A stretch of 37,840 nucleotides of DNA from an uncultured Akkermansia sp. (GCA_947626545.1 CANQSS010000020.1:1-37840); one strand, 5' to 3'; numbered from the stretch's first letter, positions 17,423 to 26,203 are shown. Numbers and translations: made by a program. Notes: generated from the sequence alone by a model not told the origin.

Positions 17423-18210
17423 ACACTGAAATAAAAATTCCCGCTCAAGTGTACGGGAAAGATCATTTCGGCAAATATGCAATCTTAAAGGAATCACCGC
17501 AATTTCGTCGATATGCGGGTATAGCGGGAACGCGTGTTCAATTCCAATGGTCTCCCGGTAAGTCTGCCGTGTACCCACCCGTATGGGTTCAATTTGCTTT
17601 ACTCGGGGAGGAAAGGGTATTGCTCTATTGTTTTGAGGATGCAGGACAGGATCTTAAAGGTCGCCCTCATTGTTTGAGAAAGATCGTGGGTGTATGCAGT
17701 TATCAGCAGGCGGCACAAATCAGTGCTGCTTTAGTCGATGAGAATACGCCCCTGGAGCATGATGTGGATGATTATGGTACGTGGAGAATTTGTGTTCCGT
17801 CCTGGTTGGAAGGTCCCCAAGAGTATGAGCGTCCCCAGACGCGAATTTTACGCAAAGGTGATAAGGGGGCATATACGATTAAATTTCCGTCGCCGTCTAA
17901 AAAGCCCTCTGGAAGCGGGCAGAAAGGCAACCGGCATATCCCGATTTTATTGGTTTCGATTTTTTTAGCTTTTGGGGGTGGATGGGTTGCTCATATGTTT
18001 TGGAACAACAATAAAGTAAATCATGAGCATGTTAAAAATGGAGAGTTGAGGAAACAGAGTGATCAGTTGAGAAAGGAATTGAACAAGGAGAAGAATTTAA
18101 GAGAGAATGCTGAAGAAAAATTGCGACGGATTTCTGATATATTGAGGGAAGAAATATCGTCAGCAATGGATACAGTCGATGAAAAGAGTGAAGGACCAGG
18201 ATGTGACTAA
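17419..18210 (+). CDS. Single-pass membrane protein with coiled coil (operon gene 4)
   Basis: 263 aa from the ATG at 17419, which overlaps the GTPase stop as ATGA. An in-frame ATG at 17377 would add 14 residues inside the GTPase gene and is less likely. The N-terminal domain of about 160 residues is unrecognised; it has a beta-like look ('V-W-V-Q-F-A-L-L', 'R-V-L-L-Y-C-F'). A membrane segment follows at about 173-195, then a strong Lys/Glu coiled coil at about 200-245. This mirrors the domain-membrane-coiled coil plan of the GTPase, so the two could pair through their coiled coils. That pairing is inference. Confidence 0.68.
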   Translation: MNTEIKIPAQVYGKDHFGKYAILKESPQFRRYAGIAGTRVQFQWSPGKSAVYPPVWVQFALLGEERVLLYCFEDAGQDLKGRPHCLRKIVGVCSYQQAAQISAALVDENTPLEHDVDDYGTWRICVPSWLEGPQEYERPQTRILRKGDKGAYTIKFPSPSKKPSGSGQKGNRHIPILLVSIFLAFGGGWVAHMFWNNNKVNHEHVKNGELRKQSDQLRKELNKEKNLRENAEEKLRRISDILREEISSAMDTVDEKSEGPGCD

Positions 18211-18269
18211 TTTTGGCAACGAACAAGAATCATTTAAATGAAACACCCCACCGTATAACAAGAGAGACA

Positions 18270-19049
18270 ATGAAAGACAAAATGACATCGGAAACGCAGG
18301 TTAGTAGTATCGCCAAGTGGTGGATTACATTCGGGGCACTTGGGTTCGTTGTAATCCTTTATTTCGTATTCCTAGCCCAAACAACTCTCCCACTGGCTGC
18401 GGCCTCACCACCATGGTGCTTACTACTGTACGGGATGCTTCCCTTGCTCAGGTATTTGATCTTAAAAAGGCGCGAAAGAGATTTTGCTAAATGGTGGATC
18501 GCATTTGGAGTAATGGGGATTGTATCTTCGATCGTTTGTTGGTACGCGCCCTTTGAGAGCGACATCCCTATTTTCATAATCCTGTTGGGAATGCTTTTCG
18601 TTTTCGGGTATTTGAAATGGGGAAGACTCATAAGAGATTTTGCTGCACATATTGGGGCTGCTTGTGCCAGTTGGGCTATATGCGGTTTGTTGTTTGCTTG
18701 GTCGCAAGGCTGGTTAGAGAGGCTGCTGAGCGGGTGGCAATATCTTGGTATAAGTGTGCTCGGGGGGCTTTTTCTCTTGGTATGTTTGATATTGCGCGAG
18801 CGAGGATTCGCTACGCGTATCATGAAGATTTCGTTGACTCATATCTATATCGTGGGGTTTGTCGGGTATACGGGATTATTAGAGTGGGTAATCGGTGGAC
18901 GATTCCTGCTTCCTATTGTCATGGGCTTGGCTGGGTTCTTTTATGGTATCAGGCATAAGAATTCAAGCAGAGGATGGATAATAGGTACACTACTTTTTGG
19001 TATGGCTTATTCACTGGGTCGCTACGCGTGGCAAATGAATAATTATTAA
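18270..19049 (+). CDS. Multi-pass membrane protein with internal repeat (operon gene 5)
   Basis: 259 aa from ATG 18270; a TTG at 18213 would add 19 residues and ATG 18282 would remove four. About seven or eight membrane segments; no family recognised. The motif 'A-K-W-W-I-T-F-G-A-L-G' near the N-terminus recurs about 60 residues later as 'A-K-W-W-I-A-F-G-V-M-G', so the N-terminal half seems to be an internal duplication. No transporter signature is visible. It is in the same direction as the other cassette genes and about 60 bp after gene 4. Role in the GTPase system is inferred only from context. Confidence 0.62.
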   Translation: MKDKMTSETQVSSIAKWWITFGALGFVVILYFVFLAQTTLPLAAASPPWCLLLYGMLPLLRYLILKRRERDFAKWWIAFGVMGIVSSIVCWYAPFESDIPIFIILLGMLFVFGYLKWGRLIRDFAAHIGAACASWAICGLLFAWSQGWLERLLSGWQYLGISVLGGLFLLVCLILRERGFATRIMKISLTHIYIVGFVGYTGLLEWVIGGRFLLPIVMGLAGFFYGIRHKNSSRGWIIGTLLFGMAYSLGRYAWQMNNY

Positions 19050-19070
19050 CCTTAAACTAATTTGATAGCT

Positions 19071-19271
19071 ATGGAATCTGTGTTTAACTTTTTGATAACA
19101 GAGGCAGGTCCTACTGAGGCAGGTTTTATACTGTTCTTCGCTTTCGGCGGGGCAGTGCTCTACGGATTGGGATCACTAATGAATTGGATTTACAAAAAGC
19201 CTGTTGAGGCTTTTACATTCACAATCTCCATGATCGTAGTCCTTCACTTCTTCGATAAACTGGATCATTAA
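19071..19271 (+). CDS. Small membrane protein (operon gene 6)
   Basis: 66 aa from ATG 19071; a TTG three codons upstream is possible. Two hydrophobic segments (about 16-38 and 47-60) separated by a short 'Y-K-K-P' basic loop suggest a hairpin membrane protein. It starts 21 bp after gene 5 and ends the cassette before the second B element. No homologue recognised; it could be an accessory or immunity-like subunit, but nothing in the sequence proves this. Confidence 0.55.
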   Translation: MESVFNFLITEAGPTEAGFILFFAFGGAVLYGLGSLMNWIYKKPVEAFTFTISMIVVLHFFDKLDH

Positions 19272-19341
19272 ATAAAGGAAGCATCCAATAACCATAAACA
19301 ATATAATGGTGCCGGGATTTAAGACAGTGGGTTAAGCCCCA

Positions 19342-19562
19342 GGGCAAACGCATTTGAGAGAAGTGAAGCAACAGAGGAATGCCCTTATTGATTGATATTA
19401 TGGTTTATACGCATCAAAAATCATGACAACAAGAGATCATCATGATGATGGCTCCAAAGGGATCTCAGCATACATTAACGATCCGAAAAATGCGCGACAC
19501 GCACATTATCAATAAAATGTGCATCGTAAATTGGCAACTGCATTTTCTCATGCGGTTGCCCT
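19342..19562 (+). repeat. Element B, copy 2 (right flank of the GTPase operon)
   Basis: Full-length copy in the same orientation as copy 1. It begins with a left A arm (GGCAAACGCATT), continues with GAGAGAAGT and the shared core (CAAAAATCATGACAAC, ATCATCATGATGATGGCTC). It ends in a complete A-type palindrome (19533-19543 and 19550-19560). Near the right end there is a further inverted repeat GCACATT/AATGTGC (19501-19522). Confidence 0.8.
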
Positions 19563-19601
19563 AGCAGAACAAAGTTTCGGCTGGTGTGTGTGCAGCAAAT
19601 A

Positions 19602-19610
19602 TGCTAGAAT
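19602..19610 (+). promoter_or_regulatory. Extended -10 element, probable hemB promoter
   Basis: TGC followed by TAGAAT, about 58 bases before the preferred ATG of hemB. The -35 region is weak, as is common with extended -10 promoters. Confidence 0.4.
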
Positions 19611-19667
19611 CGCCCGCGGGCGGAAGTGCTGCTCTGCTCGCTTATGCACTAATCTTTGTGTCCTGAT

Positions 19668-20678
19668 ATGATGAAACTACCGATACGACCCCGCCGCAAC
19701 AGGAAAAGTGAAGCTATGCGTGGCTTGGTAAGGGAGACTACGCTGAGCGCGGCTAACCTGATATATCCGATGTTTGTGCAGGAGGGGGAGAAGGACGACC
19801 CCATAGCATCACTGCCGGGCTGCATGCGCTGGAGCGTTGCAGGGTTGGTGCGCGAGTGTCACCGCTTGTACGACGAATTGGGTATCCCTTGCGTGGATCT
19901 GTTCGGTGTGGTATCAGAGACTCTCAAAACACCTGATGGCGTTGAGGCGCATAACCCGCAGGGAATCGTGCAGAGAGCTATCCGCGCCCTCAAGGCAGAG
20001 ATACCTGGCCTGCTTGTCATGACGGATGTGGCGCTTGATCCTTACAGCACTTACGGCCAGGATGGTATTGTGCACGAGTTGCCGGGTGGCGGGGTGGAGG
20101 TGCTCAACGATGAAACGGTGGAGGCGTTGGTGCTGCAAGCGCTTAGTCATGCGGAGGCTGGTGCAGATATTATTTCGCCAAGTGATATGATGGATGGTCG
20201 GGTGGCGGCTCTGCGAGCGGCACTCGATGAACGTGGGTATTCCCAGGTGTCCATTATAAGCTACACATCCAAGTACGCATCGGCGCTCTATGGACCGTTC
20301 CGGGGTGCGTTGGGAAGCGCCCCAAAGGCTGGGGATAAAAAGGGCTACCAGATGGATCCCGCCAACGCGCGTGAGGCAATGCGCGAAGCTCTGCTGGACG
20401 AGCAAGAAGGTGCAGACATCCTGATGGTGAAACCGGCCACGTTCTACCTGGACGTGATAGCGGCGATGCGGGAGGGGTCGCACTTGCCCATAGCCGCCTA
20501 CCATGTGAGCGGCGAGTATCTGATGCTCAAGGCTGCTGCGGCGTCAGGTTGGCTGGATGAAAAGGAGGCGACCCTGGAAGCGTTGATGAGCATACGACGC
20601 GCTGGGGCAGACATGATACTCACGTACGCCGCACCGCAGGCGGCGGAGTGGTTGTCGCAAAGAGCAAGCGCTCATTGA
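19668..20678 (+). CDS. hemB: Delta-aminolevulinic acid dehydratase (porphobilinogen synthase)
   Basis: 336 aa from ATG 19668 (ATG 19671 and an upstream TTG 19656 are alternatives). It condenses two 5-aminolevulinate molecules to porphobilinogen in tetrapyrrole synthesis. The two active-site lysines lie in 'S-Y-T-S-K-Y-A-S' (about K202) and 'L-M-V-K-P-A' (about K255). The metal loop reads 'D-V-A-L-D-P-Y-S-T-Y-G-Q-D-G' (about 120-133), with Ala and Asp where zinc enzymes have cysteines. This predicts the magnesium-dependent type. The arginine-rich N-terminal arm is present. The next gene starts 14 bp downstream. Confidence 0.95.
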   Translation: MMKLPIRPRRNRKSEAMRGLVRETTLSAANLIYPMFVQEGEKDDPIASLPGCMRWSVAGLVRECHRLYDELGIPCVDLFGVVSETLKTPDGVEAHNPQGIVQRAIRALKAEIPGLLVMTDVALDPYSTYGQDGIVHELPGGGVEVLNDETVEALVLQALSHAEAGADIISPSDMMDGRVAALRAALDERGYSQVSIISYTSKYASALYGPFRGALGSAPKAGDKKGYQMDPANAREAMREALLDEQEGADILMVKPATFYLDVIAAMREGSHLPIAAYHVSGEYLMLKAAAASGWLDEKEATLEALMSIRRAGADMILTYAAPQAAEWLSQRASAH

Positions 20679-20692
20679 ACAAAGAGGCCGTT

Positions 20693-21721
20693 ATGTGGAA
20701 GACCCTTCAAAAGCTGCTGCGACGCTGTGATGCGTTACTCATCCTGCTTGCGGGCATCATCAGCGCTTTGCTCTGCTCGTACTACGCCCCGGAGGGAATG
20801 GGGCAGGAGATTCAGCCAGGCCCAGGACCGCTGATTTGTGCGTCTGCTGCCCCTGAGGCAAATGTCCAGGGTGAACATCGCTCCATCCCGAAAACGGGTC
20901 CGCCCGTTCGTTTCCTCATGCTCAACGTGCGCAATTATTTTGTGGCGGAAGACTTGCCGCGCTCCAAGTACCCCCGGGGCATTAAGACTGTGCGCGAGCG
21001 CGAGGCTGTGGCGCGCGTGATCGCTTCTGCCAAGCCGGAAATTATCGGTTTGGTGGAGATCGGAGGAAAAGCCGCCATGCGGGACCTGGTTCGGCGTTTG
21101 AAAAGTCTCGGCATGGACTACCCCCATTCCGTGGTCTTGGAGCGATGGGGGGAGGATCGCGCTCTGGGCATTTTGTCGTGCTATCCCATTGCAAAGGATT
21201 TTTCCGTGGCCAACTGCCTGTTGGAGGGACGAACGGGGCAGCGCATGCTTCGCGGTATTTTGGATGTGCTTGTGGAGGTTCCGGATGGAAGATGCTTCCG
21301 CATTATGGGGGCTCACCTCAAATCCAAGAAAACGGATGATTCGACAGCAGCGGATGAGTTGCGCAGTCGCGAGGCACGTACTCTGGCTGCCCATGTGCAA
21401 AAAGCTACGCGTTCTATGCCTTGGGCGCCGATCTTGGTGTATGGAGATTGGAATGCCGGACCGGATGAGCCCTCCCTTGCCATTCTTACCCAAGGGAAGA
21501 CGAGGGAGAGCGCTCTGCGACGACTCATCCCGCATGACGACCGGGGGGAAAGCTGGACCATCTATTACAAGAACGGCGACTTGTACAGCGCGTTTGATCA
21601 GATATACGTGAACTCTGTGCTGTTGCGGCGCATGGGGAAGGAGGCGCAGATGGGCATTGTGAGCGATCGCGCCGCACGCGAGGCGAGTGACCACCGAGCC
21701 GTCTGGTGCGAGCTGCGCTGA
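20693..21721 (+). CDS. Membrane-anchored endonuclease/exonuclease/phosphatase family protein
   Basis: 342 aa from ATG 20693, which has GAGG about five bases upstream; the longer GTG start at 20648 would overlap hemB. An N-terminal signal or anchor segment (about 13-30) is followed by an EEP domain. Its metal and catalytic motifs are 'I-I-G-L-V-E-I-G' (Glu metal ligand), 'V-Y-G-D-W-N-A-G' and the C-terminal 'S-D-H-R-A-V-W'. Such enzymes hydrolyse phosphodiesters or phosphomonoesters of nucleic acids, phospholipids or inositol phosphates. The substrate is not resolved; an exported location suggests extracytoplasmic DNA or lipid. Likely co-transcribed with hemB. Confidence 0.8.
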   Translation: MWKTLQKLLRRCDALLILLAGIISALLCSYYAPEGMGQEIQPGPGPLICASAAPEANVQGEHRSIPKTGPPVRFLMLNVRNYFVAEDLPRSKYPRGIKTVREREAVARVIASAKPEIIGLVEIGGKAAMRDLVRRLKSLGMDYPHSVVLERWGEDRALGILSCYPIAKDFSVANCLLEGRTGQRMLRGILDVLVEVPDGRCFRIMGAHLKSKKTDDSTAADELRSREARTLAAHVQKATRSMPWAPILVYGDWNAGPDEPSLAILTQGKTRESALRRLIPHDDRGESWTIYYKNGDLYSAFDQIYVNSVLLRRMGKEAQMGIVSDRAAREASDHRAVWCELR

Positions 21722-21777
21722 GCCAATGCGTCAAAGAAGCACGCAACCGCATTAAGTCTTGGGACGGCTGTGGTGCC

Positions 21778-24219
21778 TTATGAGTCTTCCTTGCTTTCGA
21801 GAGGCAAGATATTCGTGGGCAGGAAGTGGGTGCTGCGGATAGCGCGCGCCCACTCACAGAAAGCCTTCGCCTTTTTGGGATCACGCGGAGTTTCAGATGG
21901 AGCAGGACCGGACCAGGCAGCGATGTGGTCGGCAAGTTTTGCTGCCTCATCAAAGCGATTCATGCAAATGAGGTGGTACACGGCACCCGCCCCCGCAAAA
22001 TAGTAGAAAAAATTGCAAGAGGCGTCCGGGCAGGAATCCATTTTGTCGTGCTCATCTACGATGTACATATAATCCTCCAGTGCGGCTTCATCCTGTTTGG
22101 CTCGCGCGGCTTGGGAGGCATGCTGCAGGCGTGCTCGTGTGATCCAAACATGCGGTAAATTGGGGATGCTCAGGATGGCTTTGCTTGTTGCCAAAGCTCG
22201 TTCAGCGTTCTGTCGGTCGCCGCAGGAAGCGTACGTATCTGCCAGTGTGGAGAGACGGTGGGCACGAATTTCAGGGCTGAGCTGTGTCTCGGACAAGGAC
22301 TCAAGCAAGTCGAGAGCCTCTGCACAGCGATTGATGCGTGTGAGGATGGCCGCTTCTTCGATGATCGCAGCCGGTGCGAGCGATGTGCCCATGCGAGCGC
22401 ATTCTGCGTAAAGTTGTATGGCATGTTTCAGTGAGGGAAGAGTAGCACATGCAACACACTCGTCGCCTGCGTAAAGCAGCGTCATGGCTTTTTCTTCGCC
22501 TGCAGCTTGCTTTTCTGCAAGAGTCAGCAGGACGTCCCTTGCTTCAGCGTGCCGCCCACTGTGCGACAAACGGTCTGCCAAATGCAAGGAGAGAACTCTT
22601 CTCCTCATCGGGGTGGAGGCTTCTTTGCAGAGGCGGCGCAACAGGGCGAGTGTGTTTTCTTCATCGGGCATCTCGGAGTCATCTGCAGCTTTTTCGAGGA
22701 TGGCGGCATAGAGCAAATCGTCGTCATCAGCCCAAGAGGCTCGCTCCTTAGGGGCGTATTCGGGAGTGTTGCAGAGGTGGAGCAGGGGGGACGTCGGAGG
22801 ATGAAGTCGAAGGTCACAGAGCATGGCCCGTACCTTTTGGGCATCCGTTGGATGCAGGCTCATCACCTCTTTCAATTCTGCGGAAGCTTGCTTGGCCTGG
22901 CTTTCCGGCAGCATCTGTGCATGGGCAAGCAGCAGTGCCCGTCGTGCCGGCTCATCGATTGTGGTACGAATCAGTTTCTCTGCAGATTCCGGATCATTGG
23001 CGCGCATGCAGCAGATTAAGGCATTAGTCAGGGCGGGAATGCGAAGGTAATCCGGTGCAATTTCAGCGCAGCTTGCAAATAAATCCGCCGCTTTTGACGG
23101 GTCATCCTGAGAGACCATGGCGCGAAGAAAATAAGTGCCGGCGTCTGTGGAGGCTATCGGGATAGATTCCAGTAGTTTGGTATATAGCTCGGCTTGCTTG
23201 GTATCCCCCCGCAAAATGAGTCGGCGTACGTGTTCTTGGAGGATAACGCGGGTGAGAGGCTCTCCAGGTAAATCGGTGAGGGCGCGGTTGGCAAAAGCAG
23301 AAGTGTCCGCTCCGCGAGCAGCTGCGTCATCCATGAGCAGCATCAGAGCACAGGCTGCGCGACGCGCATGCGCCGTATCTTCTGCCCAATCGTTGAGCTT
23401 GCTGTGAATATAGGCACTATGCTGTTCCTTTTCGTGGTGGCGAAGCCGACAAAATGCTGCCCATAGCAGGGGTGATTCCGGATTCGCGGTGATAAATTGC
23501 AGCAGGGTCTCCTCACCCATGCCAGCAGCATCATGCTCGTCATCCGTTTCGGGGTTGACAAGCTCGCCTTGCGGGCGGGAGACCTTTTCTTTTGCATAGT
23601 ACAACTCGGCGAGTTCCAGTCGCGCAAGTTGGCGGGCCGTGGTGTCCAGCGAGGCATCGTTTTCCAGCTCACGGGCGTAATCGAGGCCCCCTGTAAAGTC
23701 TTTCATCTTACGGCGCAGGGGCAACCCGAGCAATTTGACAATGGGTTGCAGATTTTCATTTCCCTTCGCCATTTCTTGCAGAGCTGAATAGGCAGAGATA
23801 CCTGACGGGATACTCGCGGAGTGTAGTTGTTGTTCGGCCAAGGCAGCCGTGGCAAGCGCTCGTATATGCTCATCCTGAGAGTGGGTGAGGCGCTCAGTCA
23901 TCACAATGCAATCCAGTTCCGGACTGTGTTTGGCGCAGTACAGCAATCCCCGCGCCGAGTACGGGTACAAGGGGTGCCCGACCGGCACGCGTTCCAGTAG
24001 ATCCGCTGCCTCCACAAGCCTGCCCAACTCAATGAGTGCACGTCCTTCCCAGTAGGCCGCTTCCTCGGCACTCAAACCGTGCTCGCCCCTGCGCAAGAGC
24101 TGCCAAGCTTCTGCCGGCTTGCCGTCACGCAGCAATCGTTCCGCCGGGTTTTCGGCCCATGATGCCCCGATGGCCGCAAGGGTCAGCAAAAGGGCAAGCC
24201 TAGTGGGGCTTTTTATCAT
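21778..24219 (-). CDS. Secreted TPR-like repeat protein
   Basis: 813 aa with a signal peptide (about 1-22, ending 'A-S-W-A'). The rest is alpha-helical repeat with many TPR-like pairs, for example 'A-A-Y-W-E-G-R-A-L-I-E-L-G-R' near the start. TPR superhelices act as protein scaffolds; this one would be periplasmic or attached to the outer membrane. It is the last gene of a three-gene operon, eight bp after the M23 peptidase, which suggests a part in envelope assembly. No enzymatic domain is seen. Confidence 0.75.
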   Translation of the reverse strand: MIKSPTRLALLLTLAAIGASWAENPAERLLRDGKPAEAWQLLRRGEHGLSAEEAAYWEGRALIELGRLVEAADLLERVPVGHPLYPYSARGLLYCAKHSPELDCIVMTERLTHSQDEHIRALATAALAEQQLHSASIPSGISAYSALQEMAKGNENLQPIVKLLGLPLRRKMKDFTGGLDYARELENDASLDTTARQLARLELAELYYAKEKVSRPQGELVNPETDDEHDAAGMGEETLLQFITANPESPLLWAAFCRLRHHEKEQHSAYIHSKLNDWAEDTAHARRAACALMLLMDDAAARGADTSAFANRALTDLPGEPLTRVILQEHVRRLILRGDTKQAELYTKLLESIPIASTDAGTYFLRAMVSQDDPSKAADLFASCAEIAPDYLRIPALTNALICCMRANDPESAEKLIRTTIDEPARRALLLAHAQMLPESQAKQASAELKEVMSLHPTDAQKVRAMLCDLRLHPPTSPLLHLCNTPEYAPKERASWADDDDLLYAAILEKAADDSEMPDEENTLALLRRLCKEASTPMRRRVLSLHLADRLSHSGRHAEARDVLLTLAEKQAAGEEKAMTLLYAGDECVACATLPSLKHAIQLYAECARMGTSLAPAAIIEEAAILTRINRCAEALDLLESLSETQLSPEIRAHRLSTLADTYASCGDRQNAERALATSKAILSIPNLPHVWITRARLQHASQAARAKQDEAALEDYMYIVDEHDKMDSCPDASCNFFYYFAGAGAVYHLICMNRFDEAAKLADHIAAWSGPAPSETPRDPKKAKAFCEWARAIRSTHFLPTNILPLESKEDS

Positions 24220-24227
24220 CTGTCGGG

Positions 24228-25334
24228 TTACTTCTTTTGTGCGGGAGGGCTAGGGACAGCTGCAGACGGGCTGTTGGACGGAACGCCTGTTTTTTGATGG
24301 AAGATGTGCTGGATGTAACGCAGACCGGAAGCGGTAAGCGCGGCGTCCTTGCTGCTATTTTTCAGGCGGTTGACTGTGATGTTTTGTTGGAGGGTCGGTG
24401 CGGGAAGACAGCTGATAACGGAGGGGGCAGGAACGGTCTGTGTTGATGGGTAAAAGCCTAAGGGCACGCCCTCTGCCGTGAAGGCTACATCCAACGACTT
24501 CGTATTGGCGCTGATGGGTGAGCGTAGCAAGAAAGGGTAACGGCGCAGCATATCCACCCGTTCCCCGTGGTAGGGCACGCGCACGCGGTAGTGTTCTTTC
24601 AGGCTTGCCCAATATTGGCGTATGGAAAGCGGCTGTCCCTGTGCACAGGCGCGCAGAACGGGCACAGGGTCAATGCCAGCCAAGTTCAGTCCGTTGTATA
24701 GACCATGCTTGTTTGAAGGAGGGGAAAATTGGTCGTAATTTGAGTGGAGCATGAGGGCCAGCTCCAGGTGGACGTGAGAACGTTCGCGGTTGATCCCCGC
24801 ACCGCTGTGTCCCATTTGTCCGAGCACATTTCCCGTACCGACACGTTGGCCGACTCGGCAATCTACCCTCGCCAGGTGGGCATAAAGACTGTAAATGACA
24901 CCTTCCGGTATCCGATGCCCCACCACCACATAACGGCCATAATTGCTCAGAGTGGGGCTTGGGTTTGTGTACGCTACGACGCCGGGAGCAATGGGATGAA
25001 TAAGGTCAAGAGGCTCGCCTGCAGCATTGCGCTGCATAGGTTTGATGTCCACCCCTTCGTGGATGCGCGAGAACATCACTTTTCCGTCCGAAGCGCGGAA
25101 TGGATTGCGCACCATGCCGTACCCGCCAGCCTCCCAAGGCTTACTCTTTTGCCCTTCGAAGTTGCGGTCGCAGTACATGAAAAAATCCTCGCCGCGACCA
25201 TCGATGAGACTGTGATTGGCTGTGGGAAAGCGGTACACAAGATCCTCCCGCGGCAAGGGGGGCGACTGTGCGGCACGTAGTGCACCAATCCCTGTAAACA
25301 GTGCGAGTACTGCCCCTTGGAGTAACTTGCTCAT
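24228..25334 (-). CDS. Secreted M23-family (LytM-like) peptidase
   Basis: 368 aa with a signal peptide (about 1-21). The M23 domain contains 'H-E-G-V-D-I-K-P' (first His and Asp zinc ligands), 'S-L-Y-A-H-L' and 'S-H-V-H-L-E-L' (third ligand and catalytic His), so all metal ligands are present. The family cleaves peptide crosslinks in peptidoglycan, and some members only regulate amidases; with an intact site this one may be active. A C-terminal region of about 170 residues after the domain is unrecognised. Start and upstream stop overlap as ATGA, indicating coupling with the lipoprotein gene before it. Confidence 0.85.
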   Translation of the reverse strand: MSKLLQGAVLALFTGIGALRAAQSPPLPREDLVYRFPTANHSLIDGRGEDFFMYCDRNFEGQKSKPWEAGGYGMVRNPFRASDGKVMFSRIHEGVDIKPMQRNAAGEPLDLIHPIAPGVVAYTNPSPTLSNYGRYVVVGHRIPEGVIYSLYAHLARVDCRVGQRVGTGNVLGQMGHSGAGINRERSHVHLELALMLHSNYDQFSPPSNKHGLYNGLNLAGIDPVPVLRACAQGQPLSIRQYWASLKEHYRVRVPYHGERVDMLRRYPFLLRSPISANTKSLDVAFTAEGVPLGFYPSTQTVPAPSVISCLPAPTLQQNITVNRLKNSSKDAALTASGLRYIQHIFHQKTGVPSNSPSAAVPSPPAQKK

Positions 25335-25912
25335 TGCGCTCCGCTCGCAAAGATTTCACCGATGGTGCGACCGGTGTAATCCTTTTTCTCGTTCTTTTTT
25401 GCCGGATCCAATTTGGGTAATGGGCGCGGATTTTTCTTCATGAAGCGCTTTTTCTCCATCTCTTCATTTTCCGGTTTAATGTCACGCGCAATTTCCTTCA
25501 GATCATAGCCATTCAGACCATTCCAAATTACTAACTTGCCGTCCGTTATCGGTCGGTCAATGCGCACAGGTTGGAAGGCCAAACCGTTCACAACGGGGAG
25601 AATGAGCATACCCTCGCGGTTGACCGTGGCATTGTAAAGTCGGTTGATCATTTCCGGCTTCAGGGTAAATACGACGCCGTAACTGCCATCTTGCATGCTC
25701 ATAAAGGAGTGGTAGGACTGAATGTTTTTGTGTGTGACAATGGGCATGCGCGTGTAGGGACGTCCGTTGTACATGAGGATGAATTTGGCCGTTGTGCCTT
25801 CCGTGGAGCTTGCCTCCGACAGGAAAAAGATGGGGTAGGGCTCCTGTTGGCAGGAGCACAGTAGCAACACCGTTAGAACAAGTACAGAAAATAGTCGTTG
25901 CAATGCGTTCAT
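25331..25912 (-). CDS. Lipoprotein of unknown function
   Basis: 193 aa. The N-terminus is a lipoprotein signal with lipobox 'L-L-C-S-C' (Cys at about 21). The mature part has beta-strand character and a charged tail rich in Lys ('K-K-R-F-M-K-K-N', 'A-K-K-N-E-K-K-D'). No family recognised. First gene of the operon with an M23 peptidase and a TPR protein, so a role in peptidoglycan or envelope maintenance is a reasonable inference. Confidence 0.7.
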   Translation of the reverse strand: MNALQRLFSVLVLTVLLLCSCQQEPYPIFFLSEASSTEGTTAKFILMYNGRPYTRMPIVTHKNIQSYHSFMSMQDGSYGVVFTLKPEMINRLYNATVNREGMLILPVVNGLAFQPVRIDRPITDGKLVIWNGLNGYDLKEIARDIKPENEEMEKKRFMKKNPRPLPKLDPAKKNEKKDYTGRTIGEIFASGAQ

Positions 25913-26056
25913 AAGCTCACCGCGATACTACCACACTTTTGTCCTCGGGGCGAGTCTAAAAACGGGCATTTGGCAGCACACGCACATCCGGCCCAAGAAA
26001 ACACCCCCAATGGTAGGCAACGACACATCATGCAGCATAAGCCGTTGGTTATTTGC

Positions 26057-26103
26057 GATTTAGAAATTTGGCGAGCCTCCGGCTCGCAGAAAACGGCCGA
26101 CGG
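26057..26103 (+). repeat. Repeat C, copy 2 (stem-loop)
   Basis: Matches the reverse complement of 856-900. Arms GCGAGCC (26071-26077) and GGCTCGC (26081-26087) are identical to copy 1, the loop differs, and the flanks GAAATTT and GAAAACGG are kept. Confidence 0.7.
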
Positions 26104-26144
26104 CAGCAAAGTCAGTTTTCGCGCGCATGCGCGGGAACTTCTCA

Positions 26145-26194
26145 GATCGTACATCGTGCATAAGCAAACGCCTTTTCTAATGCGTTTGCCCTGG
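26145..26194 (+). repeat. Palindromic repeat A, copy 5
   Basis: Two degenerate 7-bp units (CGTACAT, CGTGCAT) followed by an imperfect palindrome: left arm GCAAACGC, right arm GCGTTTGC, with a changed base next to the loop (CCTTTT instead of CATTTT). Confidence 0.75.
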
Positions 26195-26203
26195 AGTGCC
26201 CTC

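Larger units (their letters stand above)
19272..19667. other. Intergenic region between the GTPase operon and hemB
   Basis: About 400 bp without a gene, mostly occupied by element B copy 2. The last 100 bases carry an extended -10 (TGCTAGAAT, 19602-19610) that probably drives hemB; a matching -35 is poor. Confidence 0.6.

Noticed and set aside
12166..19562. GTPase cassette as an IS or integrative element
   Set aside because: No transposase, integrase or clear target duplication is visible; only the flanking repeats argue for mobility.
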